This document shows positions 7,826 through 15,730 of a DNA stretch of 64,000 nt, piece after piece; the first letter of the stretch is position 1; each line of letters starts with the position of its first letter. The stretch is from NCBI RefSeq assembly GCF_051954455.1, contig NZ_JBQCHS010000002.1:1-64000 (forward strand), in the 5' to 3' direction. The notes under the pieces were generated by a model. The model saw only the letters and a program-made list of their open reading frames with translations, did no database searches and was not told where the DNA came from. Source of the stretch: Pseudolysinimonas sp051954455 (GTDB lineage Bacteria; Actinomycetota; Actinomycetes; Actinomycetales; Microbacteriaceae). Position numbers and translations under genes: made by a program.

Positions 7826-9607
7826 ATGGCGCGCATCACCAAGGTCCTGATCGCCAACCGCGGAGAGATCGCGGTGCGAGTCATCCGGGCGGCGAAGGAT
7901 GCGGGCATCGCATCGGTCGCCGTCTACGCCGACCAGGACCGCGACGCGCGGCACGTCAAGCTGGCCGACGAGGCCTACGCCCTCGAGGGCACGACGAGCG
8001 CCGAGACCTACCTCGTCATCGACAAGCTCCTCTCGGTGGCCCGGCGCTCGGGCGCCGACGCCGTGCACCCCGGGTACGGGTTCCTGGCCGAGAACGCCGA
8101 CTTCGCGCGGGCCGTCATCGCGGCCGGCATCACCTGGATCGGCCCGAGCCCGGAGTCGATCGAGCGCCTCGGCGACAAGGTCTCCGCCCGGCACGTCGCC
8201 GAGAAGGTCGGCGCCCCGCTCGCGCCGGGCACGCTCAACCCGGTCAAGGACGCCGCGGAGATCCAGAAGTTCGCGAAGAAGGTCGGCCTCCCGGTCGCCA
8301 TCAAGGCCGCGTTCGGCGGCGGCGGCCGCGGCCTCAAGGTCGCCCGCACGATGGAGGAGATCCCCGAGCTCTTCGACTCGGCGACCCGCGAGGCGGTCGC
8401 GGCGTTCGGTCGCGGCGAGTGCTTCGTCGAGAAGTACCTCGACGAGCCGCGCCACGTCGAGACGCAGTGCCTCGCCGACAGCAAGGGCAACGTCGTCATC
8501 GTCTCGACGCGCGACTGCTCGCTGCAGCGCCGCCACCAGAAGCTCGTCGAGGAGGCGCCCGCACCGTTCCTCACCGACAAGCAGAAGAAGCTCCTCTACG
8601 ACTCGTCGAAGGCCATCCTCAAGGAGGTCGGCTACCTCGGCGCCGGCACCTGCGAGTTCCTCATCGGCAAGGACGGCACGGTCTCGTTCCTCGAGGTGAA
8701 CACCCGCCTGCAGGTGGAGCACTGCGTCTCCGAGGAGGTCACCGGCCTCGACCTCGTGCGCGAGCAGTTCCGCATCGCCGAGGGCGGCCTCCTCGACTAC
8801 AAGGACCCGGAGCCGAAGGGCCACTCCTTCGAGTTCCGCATCAACGGCGAGGACCCGGGCCGCAACTTCCTGCCGACGCCCGGCCCCGTGAGCGTGCTGC
8901 GCTTCCCCGGCGGCCCCGGGGTGCGCGTCGACTCCGGTGTCACGACCGGCGACGTGATCTCCGGCGCCTTCGACTCCCTCCTCGCGAAGCTCATCGTGAC
9001 GGGCTCCGACCGGCAGGACGCGCTCGAGCGCGCCCGCCGCGCCCTCGACGAGTTCGAGGTCTCCGGCCTGCCGACCGTCCTCCCGTTCCACCGCAAGATC
9101 GTGCACGACCCGGCGTTCGTCGCCGCGGACGGGAAGTTCGGCGTCTACACCCGCTGGATCGAGACGGACTTCGACAACGACATCGAGCCGTGGGGCGGCA
9201 TGCTGCCGGACGCGGCGTCGTCGGAGGAGCGGCACGAGGTCGTCGTCGAGGTCGACGGCAAGCGGATCGGGGTCTCGCTCCCGGCGCGGCTGCTGCCGAG
9301 CGGCGGGCGGTCGACGGGCGCGTCGAAGGGCTCGTCCGGGGCGGTGCCGCGTCGCCGGGGCGCGGGCGGGTCCGTCGCGGTCGCGGCGAGCGGCGACGAT
9401 GTGACGGCGCCCATGCAGGCGACCGTCGTGAAGATCTCCGTCGGCGAGGGCGACAAGGTCGTCAAGGGCGACCTCGTGCTCGTGCTCGAGGCCATGAAGA
9501 TGGAGCAGCCGATCACCGCCCACAAGGACGGCACGATCGCCCGGGTCGACGCCACGATCGGCGCCACGGTGTCGGCCGGGCACCGGCTCCTCGCGATCGA
9601 GGACTGA
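7826..9607 (+). CDS. accA: Acyl-CoA carboxylase alpha subunit (biotin carboxylase plus biotin carrier)
   Basis: This 593-residue subunit carboxylates biotin with ATP and bicarbonate and carries the biotin itself. The biotin carboxylase N-domain starts at residue 4 (KVLIANRGEIAVRVIRA), the ATP-grasp loop is AAFGGGGRGLKVA, and LEVNTRLQVEHCVSEEVTG forms the active site. After a flexible Ser/Gly-rich linker near residue 500, the C-terminal biotinyl domain has the attachment lysine in EAMKMEQP. Length fits the AccA3-type actinobacterial subunit. Partners accD and accE are at the start of the window. Confidence 0.97.
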   Translation: MARITKVLIANRGEIAVRVIRAAKDAGIASVAVYADQDRDARHVKLADEAYALEGTTSAETYLVIDKLLSVARRSGADAVHPGYGFLAENADFARAVIAAGITWIGPSPESIERLGDKVSARHVAEKVGAPLAPGTLNPVKDAAEIQKFAKKVGLPVAIKAAFGGGGRGLKVARTMEEIPELFDSATREAVAAFGRGECFVEKYLDEPRHVETQCLADSKGNVVIVSTRDCSLQRRHQKLVEEAPAPFLTDKQKKLLYDSSKAILKEVGYLGAGTCEFLIGKDGTVSFLEVNTRLQVEHCVSEEVTGLDLVREQFRIAEGGLLDYKDPEPKGHSFEFRINGEDPGRNFLPTPGPVSVLRFPGGPGVRVDSGVTTGDVISGAFDSLLAKLIVTGSDRQDALERARRALDEFEVSGLPTVLPFHRKIVHDPAFVAADGKFGVYTRWIETDFDNDIEPWGGMLPDAASSEERHEVVVEVDGKRIGVSLPARLLPSGGRSTGASKGSSGAVPRRRGAGGSVAVAASGDDVTAPMQATVVKISVGEGDKVVKGDLVLVLEAMKMEQPITAHKDGTIARVDATIGATVSAGHRLLAIED

Positions 9608-9624
9608 CCCGTCGCGGGTCGAGC

Positions 9625-9639
9625 GGCCGCGAAGCGGCC
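9625..9639. terminator. Hairpin between convergent accA and small membrane gene
   Basis: GGCCGC (9625-9630) and GCGGCC (9634-9639) form a 6-bp stem with a GAA loop in the 45-bp gap between convergent genes. It may serve both strands. Confidence 0.4.
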
Positions 9640-9652
9640 TCCCGAGACCGCG

Positions 9653-9868
9653 TTACAGGATCGCCCGCAGCCGCGCGAGCGACCGCTGCAGCGCGCGCTC
9701 CCGGCGTGCCCACACCGCGATCAGGCCGCCGGCGAGCACGGCGATGCCGCTCCACACGAGCGCGAGCACCGGGACGTTCCGAACGCCCTGCGCCGTGACC
9801 CACACGTCGTTCAGGTCGGCGGCCGCGTGCACGACGATCGGGGCGAGGGCGGTGAGGAGGGCGGACAC
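9653..9868 (-). CDS. Small membrane protein of unknown function
   Basis: The 71-residue product is not recognised. It has one clear hydrophobic helix near residues 33-53 (VPVLALVWSGIAVLAGGLIAV cut at about 20 residues), a shorter hydrophobic start (SALLTALAPIVVHAAAD), and a basic Arg-rich cytoplasmic tail (ARRERALQRSLARLR). GTG 9868 is preferred because GGAAGGA lies 10 nt upstream. An alternative ATG at 9940 would add 24 residues without a clear ribosome site. It is convergent with accA. Confidence 0.5.
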   Translation of the reverse strand: MSALLTALAPIVVHAAADLNDVWVTAQGVRNVPVLALVWSGIAVLAGGLIAVWARRERALQRSLARLRAIL

Positions 9869-10049
9869 GGGGGCGGTTCCTTCCGAGGACGAAAGGCGGC
9901 GGTCGCCCCCCAAGAGCCACTGCCTGCTGACCCCCATCATGGCGCGGACGCGGGGTCGAGCGCCACTCCGGTTAGCGCCTCCCGACGCGTTTTTCAGGAT
10001 CGCGCGCCACGACGCGCCGGCGTATCGGCGTCCTCACCCGCGCTGCCCC

Positions 10050-10907
10050 TCATCCCGACCTGAGAAACGGATGCCGAGCAAGGTGACCGCGCCGTTCGAT
10101 CACACGCAGGACTGCGTCCTCGACTGCCGCCCAGTCGTGCATCACCTGGCGGTAACTGAGTCGAAGCACCACGAGGTCGCGCGCGGCCAGCTCGAGATCC
10201 CGAGCCCGATCGGCCTCGAACCGCTCCACCCCGTGATGAGCACGACCGTCGGTCTCGATGACGAGGCGGTCGCCGACGACCAGGTCGAGCCGCCCGACGC
10301 CGGGAACGACAACCTGCGGTCGAACCGGGAGCCCGAGATCGGCGAGCCGCACCCGCACGAGCGATTCGATCCCGGACTCGGCCGCCGGGTCGACTCTCCG
10401 GATCACGTCCGCCGGCACGATGGCCTCGATCGCGCGGCCCGTGACGAGGCCGGAGTGCAGAGCCGAGTCGATCAGCGCGACGAGATGGTCGCGCTTCAGG
10501 ACCGACGCGGACTGCCGGACGGCGAGCACGGGATCGACCCGCCACTGCGGCCCTGCTCCCGCGATTCCGCCCGCCGGTCGGCTCCAGTCGAGTCGGATCC
10601 GCTCACCGGCGGGAGCTGGCCGCAGCCGCGACACGTTGCGCGCCAGACTCACATGGACGGGCAGGCCTTGGGGCACCCACATCCCGTACGAGACGGCTGC
10701 CGACGGCCCGCCGAGGACGCCGCCGACCCGGACCGCGACGACCTGCTCCCGCGTCGCCTCCCGGTCGGCGTACCAGCCGCGTCCGATCCGCCTCAGGCGT
10801 CCGGTCCCGACGGCGGAGGCGAGAGCGCGGGGCTCGATGCCGCCGTCCAGGATCTGCGCGCGGCTCGCCACATGTCCCAGAGCAGCCAGCACTGCCTCGA
10901 CCTGCAC
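10050..10907 (-). CDS. AbiEi-like winged-helix protein with DUF559 (Vsr-like) endonuclease domain
   Basis: The 285-residue product has an N-terminal winged-helix part resembling AbiEi antitoxins (LAALGHVASRAQIL, then IGRGWYA) and a C-terminal DUF559 domain of the restriction/Vsr endonuclease fold. In the latter, VVPGVGRLDLVVGDRLVIETDGRAHHG contains the D...E-x-D-G core and the H of the family. No AbiEii nucleotidyltransferase toxin gene is adjacent. GTG 10907 is chosen from where similarity starts; the ribosome site is weak, so the start is uncertain. A second member with the same architecture is at 41151-42029. Confidence 0.7.
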   Translation of the reverse strand: MQVEAVLAALGHVASRAQILDGGIEPRALASAVGTGRLRRIGRGWYADREATREQVVAVRVGGVLGGPSAAVSYGMWVPQGLPVHVSLARNVSRLRPAPAGERIRLDWSRPAGGIAGAGPQWRVDPVLAVRQSASVLKRDHLVALIDSALHSGLVTGRAIEAIVPADVIRRVDPAAESGIESLVRVRLADLGLPVRPQVVVPGVGRLDLVVGDRLVIETDGRAHHGVERFEADRARDLELAARDLVVLRLSYRQVMHDWAAVEDAVLRVIERRGHLARHPFLRSG

Positions 10908-11018
10908 GCCCCGAGGATGCGCCGGAGCCTGCGCTCCCGCGCCAGAGCACCGGGATCCGGGGATAGTCGGTAGGCCGTCGCGCCTGAGGAGGGCGGCGCT
11001 TCTCAGGAGCGGGGACGC

Positions 11019-11055
11019 GACACGCCGCCGTGCGCAATCAGACGGGCGGCGTGTC
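11019..11055. terminator. Inverted repeat between lpdA and the DUF559 gene
   Basis: GACACGCCGCC (11019-11029) pairs perfectly with GGCGGCGTGTC (11045-11055) around a 15-nt loop, and the flanks GGAGCG and CGCTCC extend it imperfectly. It lies 110 bp after the lpdA stop on the minus strand. It could be the lpdA terminator; the 260-bp gap shows nothing else clear. Confidence 0.4.
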
Positions 11056-11167
11056 CCGCGCTCCGTTCTGAAAACGGCGCGGGTCCGGAGGGGCGGGCGC
11101 GACGGCGGCGCGGGTGCGACGCGACGCCGTGCGGCACGACGGCGGTCAGGCGACGCGAGGGCCGGCG

Positions 11168-12604
11168 TCAGCCGACGATGTGCATGGCCCGCGCCGCGTC
11201 GGTAATCGACCCCGACAGCGACGGGTAGACGCTGAACGCCTCCGCGAGCTGGTCGACGGTGAGACGGTGCTCCACTGCGAGCGCGATCGGCAGGATGAGG
11301 TCCGACGCCTTCGGCGCGACGACCACGCCGCCGATGACCGTGCCGGAGCCGGTGCGCGCGAACAGCTTCACGAATCCGTCGCGGAGCCCCATCATCTTGG
11401 CGCGCGGGTTCGACGCGAGCGGGAGCTTGTAGACCTCGCCCTGTGCGATCCCCTCCTCGATCTGCTTCTGCGACCAGCCGACCGTGGCGACCTCGGGCTG
11501 CGTGAAGATGTTGCTCGTCACGTTGCGCAGCTCGGTCGGCGTGACGGCGTCGCCCATCGCGTGGAACACGGCCGTGCGCCCCTGCATGGATGCGACGGAG
11601 GCGAGCGGGAGGAAGTCGCTGCAGTCGCCGGCCGCGTAGATCGACGGCATCGACGTGCGGGCGACCCGGTTGACGCGGATGTGGCCGGAATCCAGGAGCT
11701 GGACCCCCGCCTCCTCGAGCCCGATCCCGGCGGTGTTCGGGATCGCGCCCACCGCGAGCAGACAGTGCGAGCCCTCCACGGTCCGTCCGTCGGTGAGCGT
11801 GACCACGACCCCGTCGCCGTCGCGCTCGACCTTCTCGGCGCGGCTCTTCGAGAGCACGTCCATGCCGTTGCGGGTGAAGACGTCCTCGATGACACGCGCC
11901 GCGTCGCTGTCCTCGCCGGGCAGCACCTGCTCGCGACTGGAGATGAGGGTGACCTCGGCGCCGAGCGCCCGGTAGGCCGAGGCGAACTCCGCGCCCGTCA
12001 CCCCGGAGCCGACGACGATCAGGTGCTCCGGCACGGCGTCGAGCGCGTAGACCTGCTTCCACGTGAGGATCCGCTCGCCGTCGGGCTTCGCGCTCGAGAG
12101 CTCGCGGGGGCTCGCGCCCACGGCCACGACGAGGGTGTCGGCGTCGATCTCATCGAAGTCGACGCGCTTCTTGCCGGTGCCGGTCGAGACGAGGAGCCGG
12201 TTCGGCCCGTCGAGGCGCCCGTCGCCCGCGACGATGCGCACCCCCGCCTTCACGAGCTGCGCCTTCATGTCCTCGGACTGCTGGCGGGCCAGCATGAGCA
12301 GCCGCTGGTTGACGGCGGCGAGGTTCACCGTCGTGTCGGGGCGGACGGCGCGACCCGCGTCGTTGTGCACGTAGAACTGCACCCCGAGGTCCGCGGCCTC
12401 CCCGACCGCGCCGGCGGCCTCCGCGGTCGCGATGAGGGTCTTCGAGGGGACCACGTCGGTGAGCACCGCGGAGCCGCCGACACCGGCGCGCTCGACGAGC
12501 GTCACCTCCGCGCCGAGCTGCGCACCCGTGAGGGCGGCCTCGTATCCGCCGGGACCGCCTCCCAGGATGGCGATCCGGTGGGTCCGCTCGAACTCATAGG
12601 GCAT
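11168..12604 (-). CDS. lpdA: NAD(P)H-quinone dehydrogenase of the LpdA type
   Basis: This 478-residue flavoprotein belongs to the dihydrolipoamide dehydrogenase fold. The FAD motif RIAILGGGPGGYEAAL is at residues 10-25, the NAD motif LIVVGSGVTGAEFASAYRAL near 180, and SIYAAGDCSDF near 320. The positions of the redox-active disulfide (C-x4-C in true Lpd) are Ala and Val here (GGSAVLTDVVPSK), so it cannot act as a lipoamide dehydrogenase. Mycobacterial LpdA (Rv3303c family) reduces quinones instead. ATG 12604 gives the family N-terminus MPYEFERT. It is divergent from the purine nucleoside phosphorylase gene. Confidence 0.88.
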   Translation of the reverse strand: MPYEFERTHRIAILGGGPGGYEAALTGAQLGAEVTLVERAGVGGSAVLTDVVPSKTLIATAEAAGAVGEAADLGVQFYVHNDAGRAVRPDTTVNLAAVNQRLLMLARQQSEDMKAQLVKAGVRIVAGDGRLDGPNRLLVSTGTGKKRVDFDEIDADTLVVAVGASPRELSSAKPDGERILTWKQVYALDAVPEHLIVVGSGVTGAEFASAYRALGAEVTLISSREQVLPGEDSDAARVIEDVFTRNGMDVLSKSRAEKVERDGDGVVVTLTDGRTVEGSHCLLAVGAIPNTAGIGLEEAGVQLLDSGHIRVNRVARTSMPSIYAAGDCSDFLPLASVASMQGRTAVFHAMGDAVTPTELRNVTSNIFTQPEVATVGWSQKQIEEGIAQGEVYKLPLASNPRAKMMGLRDGFVKLFARTGSGTVIGGVVVAPKASDLILPIALAVEHRLTVDQLAEAFSVYPSLSGSITDAARAMHIVG

Positions 12605-12742
12605 GAGTCCATTCTGTCGGGTGGGCGCGGACCGGGCTGGTGAACATCCCGCGGTCGCGTATCGGGTCGCGCCCTGTTCGAGGCCCATGCGCAGGGGCCC
12701 GTGGAGTCCGTCAGCCGCCTCTTCGAACGCCCGCTGCCGCTC

Positions 12743-12748
12743 TAGGCT
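12743..12748 (+). promoter_or_regulatory. -10 hexamer TAGGCT for leaderless purine nucleoside phosphorylase mRNA
   Basis: TAGGCT ends exactly 6 nt before the ATG at 12755, with no ribosome site between, predicting a leaderless transcript. Confidence 0.6.
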
Positions 12749-12754
12749 GGCCGG

Positions 12755-13585
12755 ATGGACAGCGACGCCAACCCGCTCGACGATCCCTCGGCCGACCCGT
12801 TCGACATCGCCCGCCGCGCGGCGGAGCAGCTCGCGGAGGCCACGGGCGTCGAGAAGCACGACATCGCGCTCACCCTCGGCAGCGGGTGGGCGAAGGCCGC
12901 GGACCTCATCGGCGAGACGACCGCGACCGTCCCCGCGACCGAGATCCTCGGGTTCTCGACGCCGGCCCTCACCGGTCACGTCGGCACGCTCCGCAGCGTC
13001 CTGCTGCCGAACGGCAGGCGCGCCCTCGTGATCGGGGCGCGCACCCACTTCTACGAGGGCCACGGCGTCCGACGGGTGGTGCACTCCGTGCGCACCGCCG
13101 CCGCCGCGGGTGCGACGACCATGGTGCTGACCAACGGCGCCGGCGGCATCAAGGAGCACTGGACGCCGGGCACGCCGGTCCTCATCAGCGACCACATCAA
13201 CCTGACGGCCGCGTCCCCGCTCGAGGGCGCGACGTTCGTCGATCTGACCGACCTCTACTCGGCGCGGCTGCGCGCGGTCGCGCGGTCGATCGACCCGTCG
13301 CTCGACGAGGGCGTGTACACGCAGTTCCGCGGACCGCACTACGAGACGCCCGCCGAGGTGCAGATGGCGAAGGCGATCGGCGGCCACATCGTGGGCATGT
13401 CGACCGCCCTCGAGGCGATCGCGGCGCGTCAGGCGGGCATGGATATCCTCGGCTTCTCGCTGATCACCAACCTCGCCGCCGGGATCTCGCCGGAGCCGCT
13501 CAGCCACCGCGAGGTCCTCGAGGCGGGGCAGGCCGCCGAGCCGGTGATCTCGGCGCTCCTCGCGAAGGTGGTGGCGGCGCTGTGA
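12755..13585 (+). CDS. punA: Purine-nucleoside phosphorylase
   Basis: This 276-residue cytoplasmic enzyme splits inosine and guanosine with phosphate into base and ribose 1-phosphate. It is of the trimeric PNP class: the phosphate site TLGSGW is near residue 41, THFYEGHGV near 94, QFRGPHYETPAE near 190, and SLITNLAAGIS holds the base-binding Asn near 235. The start is preceded by a leaderless-type -10. The stop overlaps the mutase gene (GTGA), so ribose 1-phosphate made here can be passed to a co-expressed phosphomutase. Confidence 0.95.
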   Translation: MDSDANPLDDPSADPFDIARRAAEQLAEATGVEKHDIALTLGSGWAKAADLIGETTATVPATEILGFSTPALTGHVGTLRSVLLPNGRRALVIGARTHFYEGHGVRRVVHSVRTAAAAGATTMVLTNGAGGIKEHWTPGTPVLISDHINLTAASPLEGATFVDLTDLYSARLRAVARSIDPSLDEGVYTQFRGPHYETPAEVQMAKAIGGHIVGMSTALEAIAARQAGMDILGFSLITNLAAGISPEPLSHREVLEAGQAAEPVISALLAKVVAAL

Positions 13586-15267
13586 CCGACGACGCCGTGG
13601 CCCTGAATCGCGCCGGGGCCCGGGCCCGCGCCGAGGCGTGGCTCGCTCAGGACCCCGACCCGGAGACGCGCGCCGAGCTCCGGGCGCTGATCGACGGCGA
13701 CGACACCGCGGCTCTCGTCGAGCGCTTCGCGGGCCGGCTCGACTTCGGCACCGCGGGCCTCCGCGGCGAGCTCGGCGCCGGCCCCACCCGCATGAACCGG
13801 GTCCTCGTCGCCCAGGCCGCCGCCGGCCTCGCCGCGTACCTGCGCGGGCGCGAGGAGCACCCGACCGTCGTCATCGGCTACGACGGCCGCACCAACTCCG
13901 ACGTCTTCGCCCGCGACTCCGCGGAGCTCCTCCAGGGCGCCGGCGTCGCGGCGACGCTGCTCCCCCGCGCGCTCCCGACGCCCGTGCTCGCCTTCGCCGT
14001 CCGCCACCTCGGCGCGAGTGCCGGCGTCATGGTGACCGCGAGCCACAACCCGGCGCGCGACAACGGCTACAAGGTCTACCTCGGCGGGCTCGACCACGGA
14101 TCGCAGATCGTGCCGCCGGCGGACGCCGACATCCAGGCCGAGATCCTGCGCGTCGCCGAGGGCTCGATCGCCGGCCTCCCCCGCGACGAGGGCTACGCGA
14201 TCGGCGACGAGGACGTCGTGGCCGAGTACGTGCGCCGCACGGCCGCGCTCGCCCGCCACGGCGACGCGCCCTCGTTCGTCTACACCGCGATGCACGGCGT
14301 CGGGTGGGAGACGGCCTCGGCGGTGTTCGCGGCGGCCGGCCTGCCCGCCCCCACCTCCGTCGAGGCGCAGCAGGAGCCGGACCCGGCGTTCCCCACGGTC
14401 GGATTCCCGAACCCCGAGGAGCCGGGCGCGCTCGACCTCGCGATCGCGACCGCCCGCGAGGCGCGGGCCGAGCTCATCATCGCGAACGACCCCGACGCCG
14501 ACCGCCTCGCGGTGGGCATCCCCGACCCGGCCGCCGAGGGGGGCTGGCGTCGACTCTCCGGCAACGAGGTGGGGTGGCTGCTCGGCTGGCGCGCCGCGCG
14601 CCGCGTCGACCGCCTCACGCCCGACGGGGGCAACGGGCGTCTCGCCGCGTCCCTCGTCAGCTCCCCCGCCCTCGGCGACGTCGCGCGCCAGCTCGGCCTG
14701 GACTACCAGGAGACGCTGACCGGCTTCAAGTGGATCTCGCGCGTCGGCGGGCTCGTCTTCGGCTACGAGGAGGCCCTCGGCTACCTCGTCGACCCCGACA
14801 AGGTGCGCGACAAGGACGGCATCTCGGCCGCGGTCGCGATCCTCGACCTCGCCGCGTCGCTCGCCGCCGAGGGACGCACGATCGCCGACGAGCTGCTCGC
14901 GTTCGCCGCGCAGTTCGGCGGCTACGCCTCCGGGCAGATCTCGATCCGCGTCCGTGAGCTTCACGAGATCGGGCGGATGATGGCCCGCCTCCGGCAGGCG
15001 CCGCCGGCCGAGGTGGGCGGCATCCGGGTGGAGCGGATCGAGGACTTCCGCGACGGGTTCGCGCCGTTTCCGCCGGGCGACATCCTGCGGATCCACCTCG
15101 AGGGCGGGGCGCGCGTGATCGTGCGGCCGAGCGGCACCGAGCCGAAGCTCAAGGCGTACCTCGACACGTGGTCGGACGAGGGCGACGCGACCGAGCGGCT
15201 GGAGCGCGCGCAGGCGACGCTCGCGCGGCTCGACGCGGGGATGCGGGAGCTGCTCGCCGCCGGGTGA
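13582..15267 (+). CDS. Phospho-sugar mutase (phosphopentomutase/phosphoglucomutase PMM/PGM family)
   Basis: This 561-residue alpha-D-phosphohexomutase-fold enzyme moves phosphate between C1 and C5/C6 of sugars. It has all four family motifs: phosphoserine loop VTASHNPARDNGYK, metal loop ANDPDADRLAVG, sugar loop GYEEALGY and phosphate loop VRPSGTEPKLKAY. GTG 13582 overlaps the PNP stop by 4 nt. Coupling to PNP suggests it converts ribose 1-phosphate to ribose 5-phosphate, as described for mammalian-PGM2-like mutases, although annotation pipelines usually call it phosphomannomutase/phosphoglucomutase. The convergent PTS IIA gene begins 10 bp after the stop. Confidence 0.92.
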   Translation: MTDDAVALNRAGARARAEAWLAQDPDPETRAELRALIDGDDTAALVERFAGRLDFGTAGLRGELGAGPTRMNRVLVAQAAAGLAAYLRGREEHPTVVIGYDGRTNSDVFARDSAELLQGAGVAATLLPRALPTPVLAFAVRHLGASAGVMVTASHNPARDNGYKVYLGGLDHGSQIVPPADADIQAEILRVAEGSIAGLPRDEGYAIGDEDVVAEYVRRTAALARHGDAPSFVYTAMHGVGWETASAVFAAAGLPAPTSVEAQQEPDPAFPTVGFPNPEEPGALDLAIATAREARAELIIANDPDADRLAVGIPDPAAEGGWRRLSGNEVGWLLGWRAARRVDRLTPDGGNGRLAASLVSSPALGDVARQLGLDYQETLTGFKWISRVGGLVFGYEEALGYLVDPDKVRDKDGISAAVAILDLAASLAAEGRTIADELLAFAAQFGGYASGQISIRVRELHEIGRMMARLRQAPPAEVGGIRVERIEDFRDGFAPFPPGDILRIHLEGGARVIVRPSGTEPKLKAYLDTWSDEGDATERLERAQATLARLDAGMRELLAAG

Positions 15268-15277
15268 GCCCGGCGCG

Positions 15278-15730
15278 CTACTCGGCCCGCGAGATCGCGA
15301 GTGCCGCACGCACCTCGTCGGGGGTGGTCGCCTCCGCGATCCGCTCCACCGCGCCGCGCGCGTTGAACGCGTTCGCCACGGCCGCGAGCATCGGCAGGTG
15401 CCGCTCGGGCGACGCCGCCGCCAGGGCGAGCACCACCCGCACCGGGTCGTTGTGCGGATGCCCGAACGCGACCGGCTCGGCGAGCGTGACGACCGCGAGG
15501 CCGTCCGCCTTCACGTCCTGCCCGCTGCGCGCATGGGCGAGCGCGAGGCCGGGCGCGATCACGATGTACGGACCGCGGTCCTCGACCATCCGGATCATCG
15601 CGTCGGCGTAGCCCGGTCGGGCCGCGCCGATCCGCGACAGCACGGAGCCCGCGAGCTCGATCGCGCCACGCCAGTCGGCGACCGGGGCTCCGAGCTCGAC
15701 GGCGTCGTCGGGCAGGGCGGGCAGTTCCAT
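15278..15730 (-). CDS. PTS system EIIA component (mannitol/fructose class)
   Basis: The 150-residue protein is a phosphotransferase-system EIIA domain. The phosphorylated His is expected in LALAHARSGQDVK, followed by the typical VTLAEPVAFGHPHNDPVRVVL segment. The ATG overlaps the adenosine deaminase stop by 1 nt, so it is the last gene of a four-gene operon (SAH-hydrolase-like, IclR, deaminase, EIIA). No EIIB or EIIC partner is nearby; enzyme I is at 35166. A free EIIA in a nucleoside cluster may be regulatory rather than part of a sugar permease. Confidence 0.85.
   Translation of the reverse strand: MELPALPDDAVELGAPVADWRGAIELAGSVLSRIGAARPGYADAMIRMVEDRGPYIVIAPGLALAHARSGQDVKADGLAVVTLAEPVAFGHPHNDPVRVVLALAAASPERHLPMLAAVANAFNARGAVERIAEATTPDEVRAALAISRAE

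Noticed and set aside
9840..9945. Riboswitch in the leader of the small membrane gene at 9653
   Set aside because: Several GC stems are possible, but no landmark of a known riboswitch class is present.
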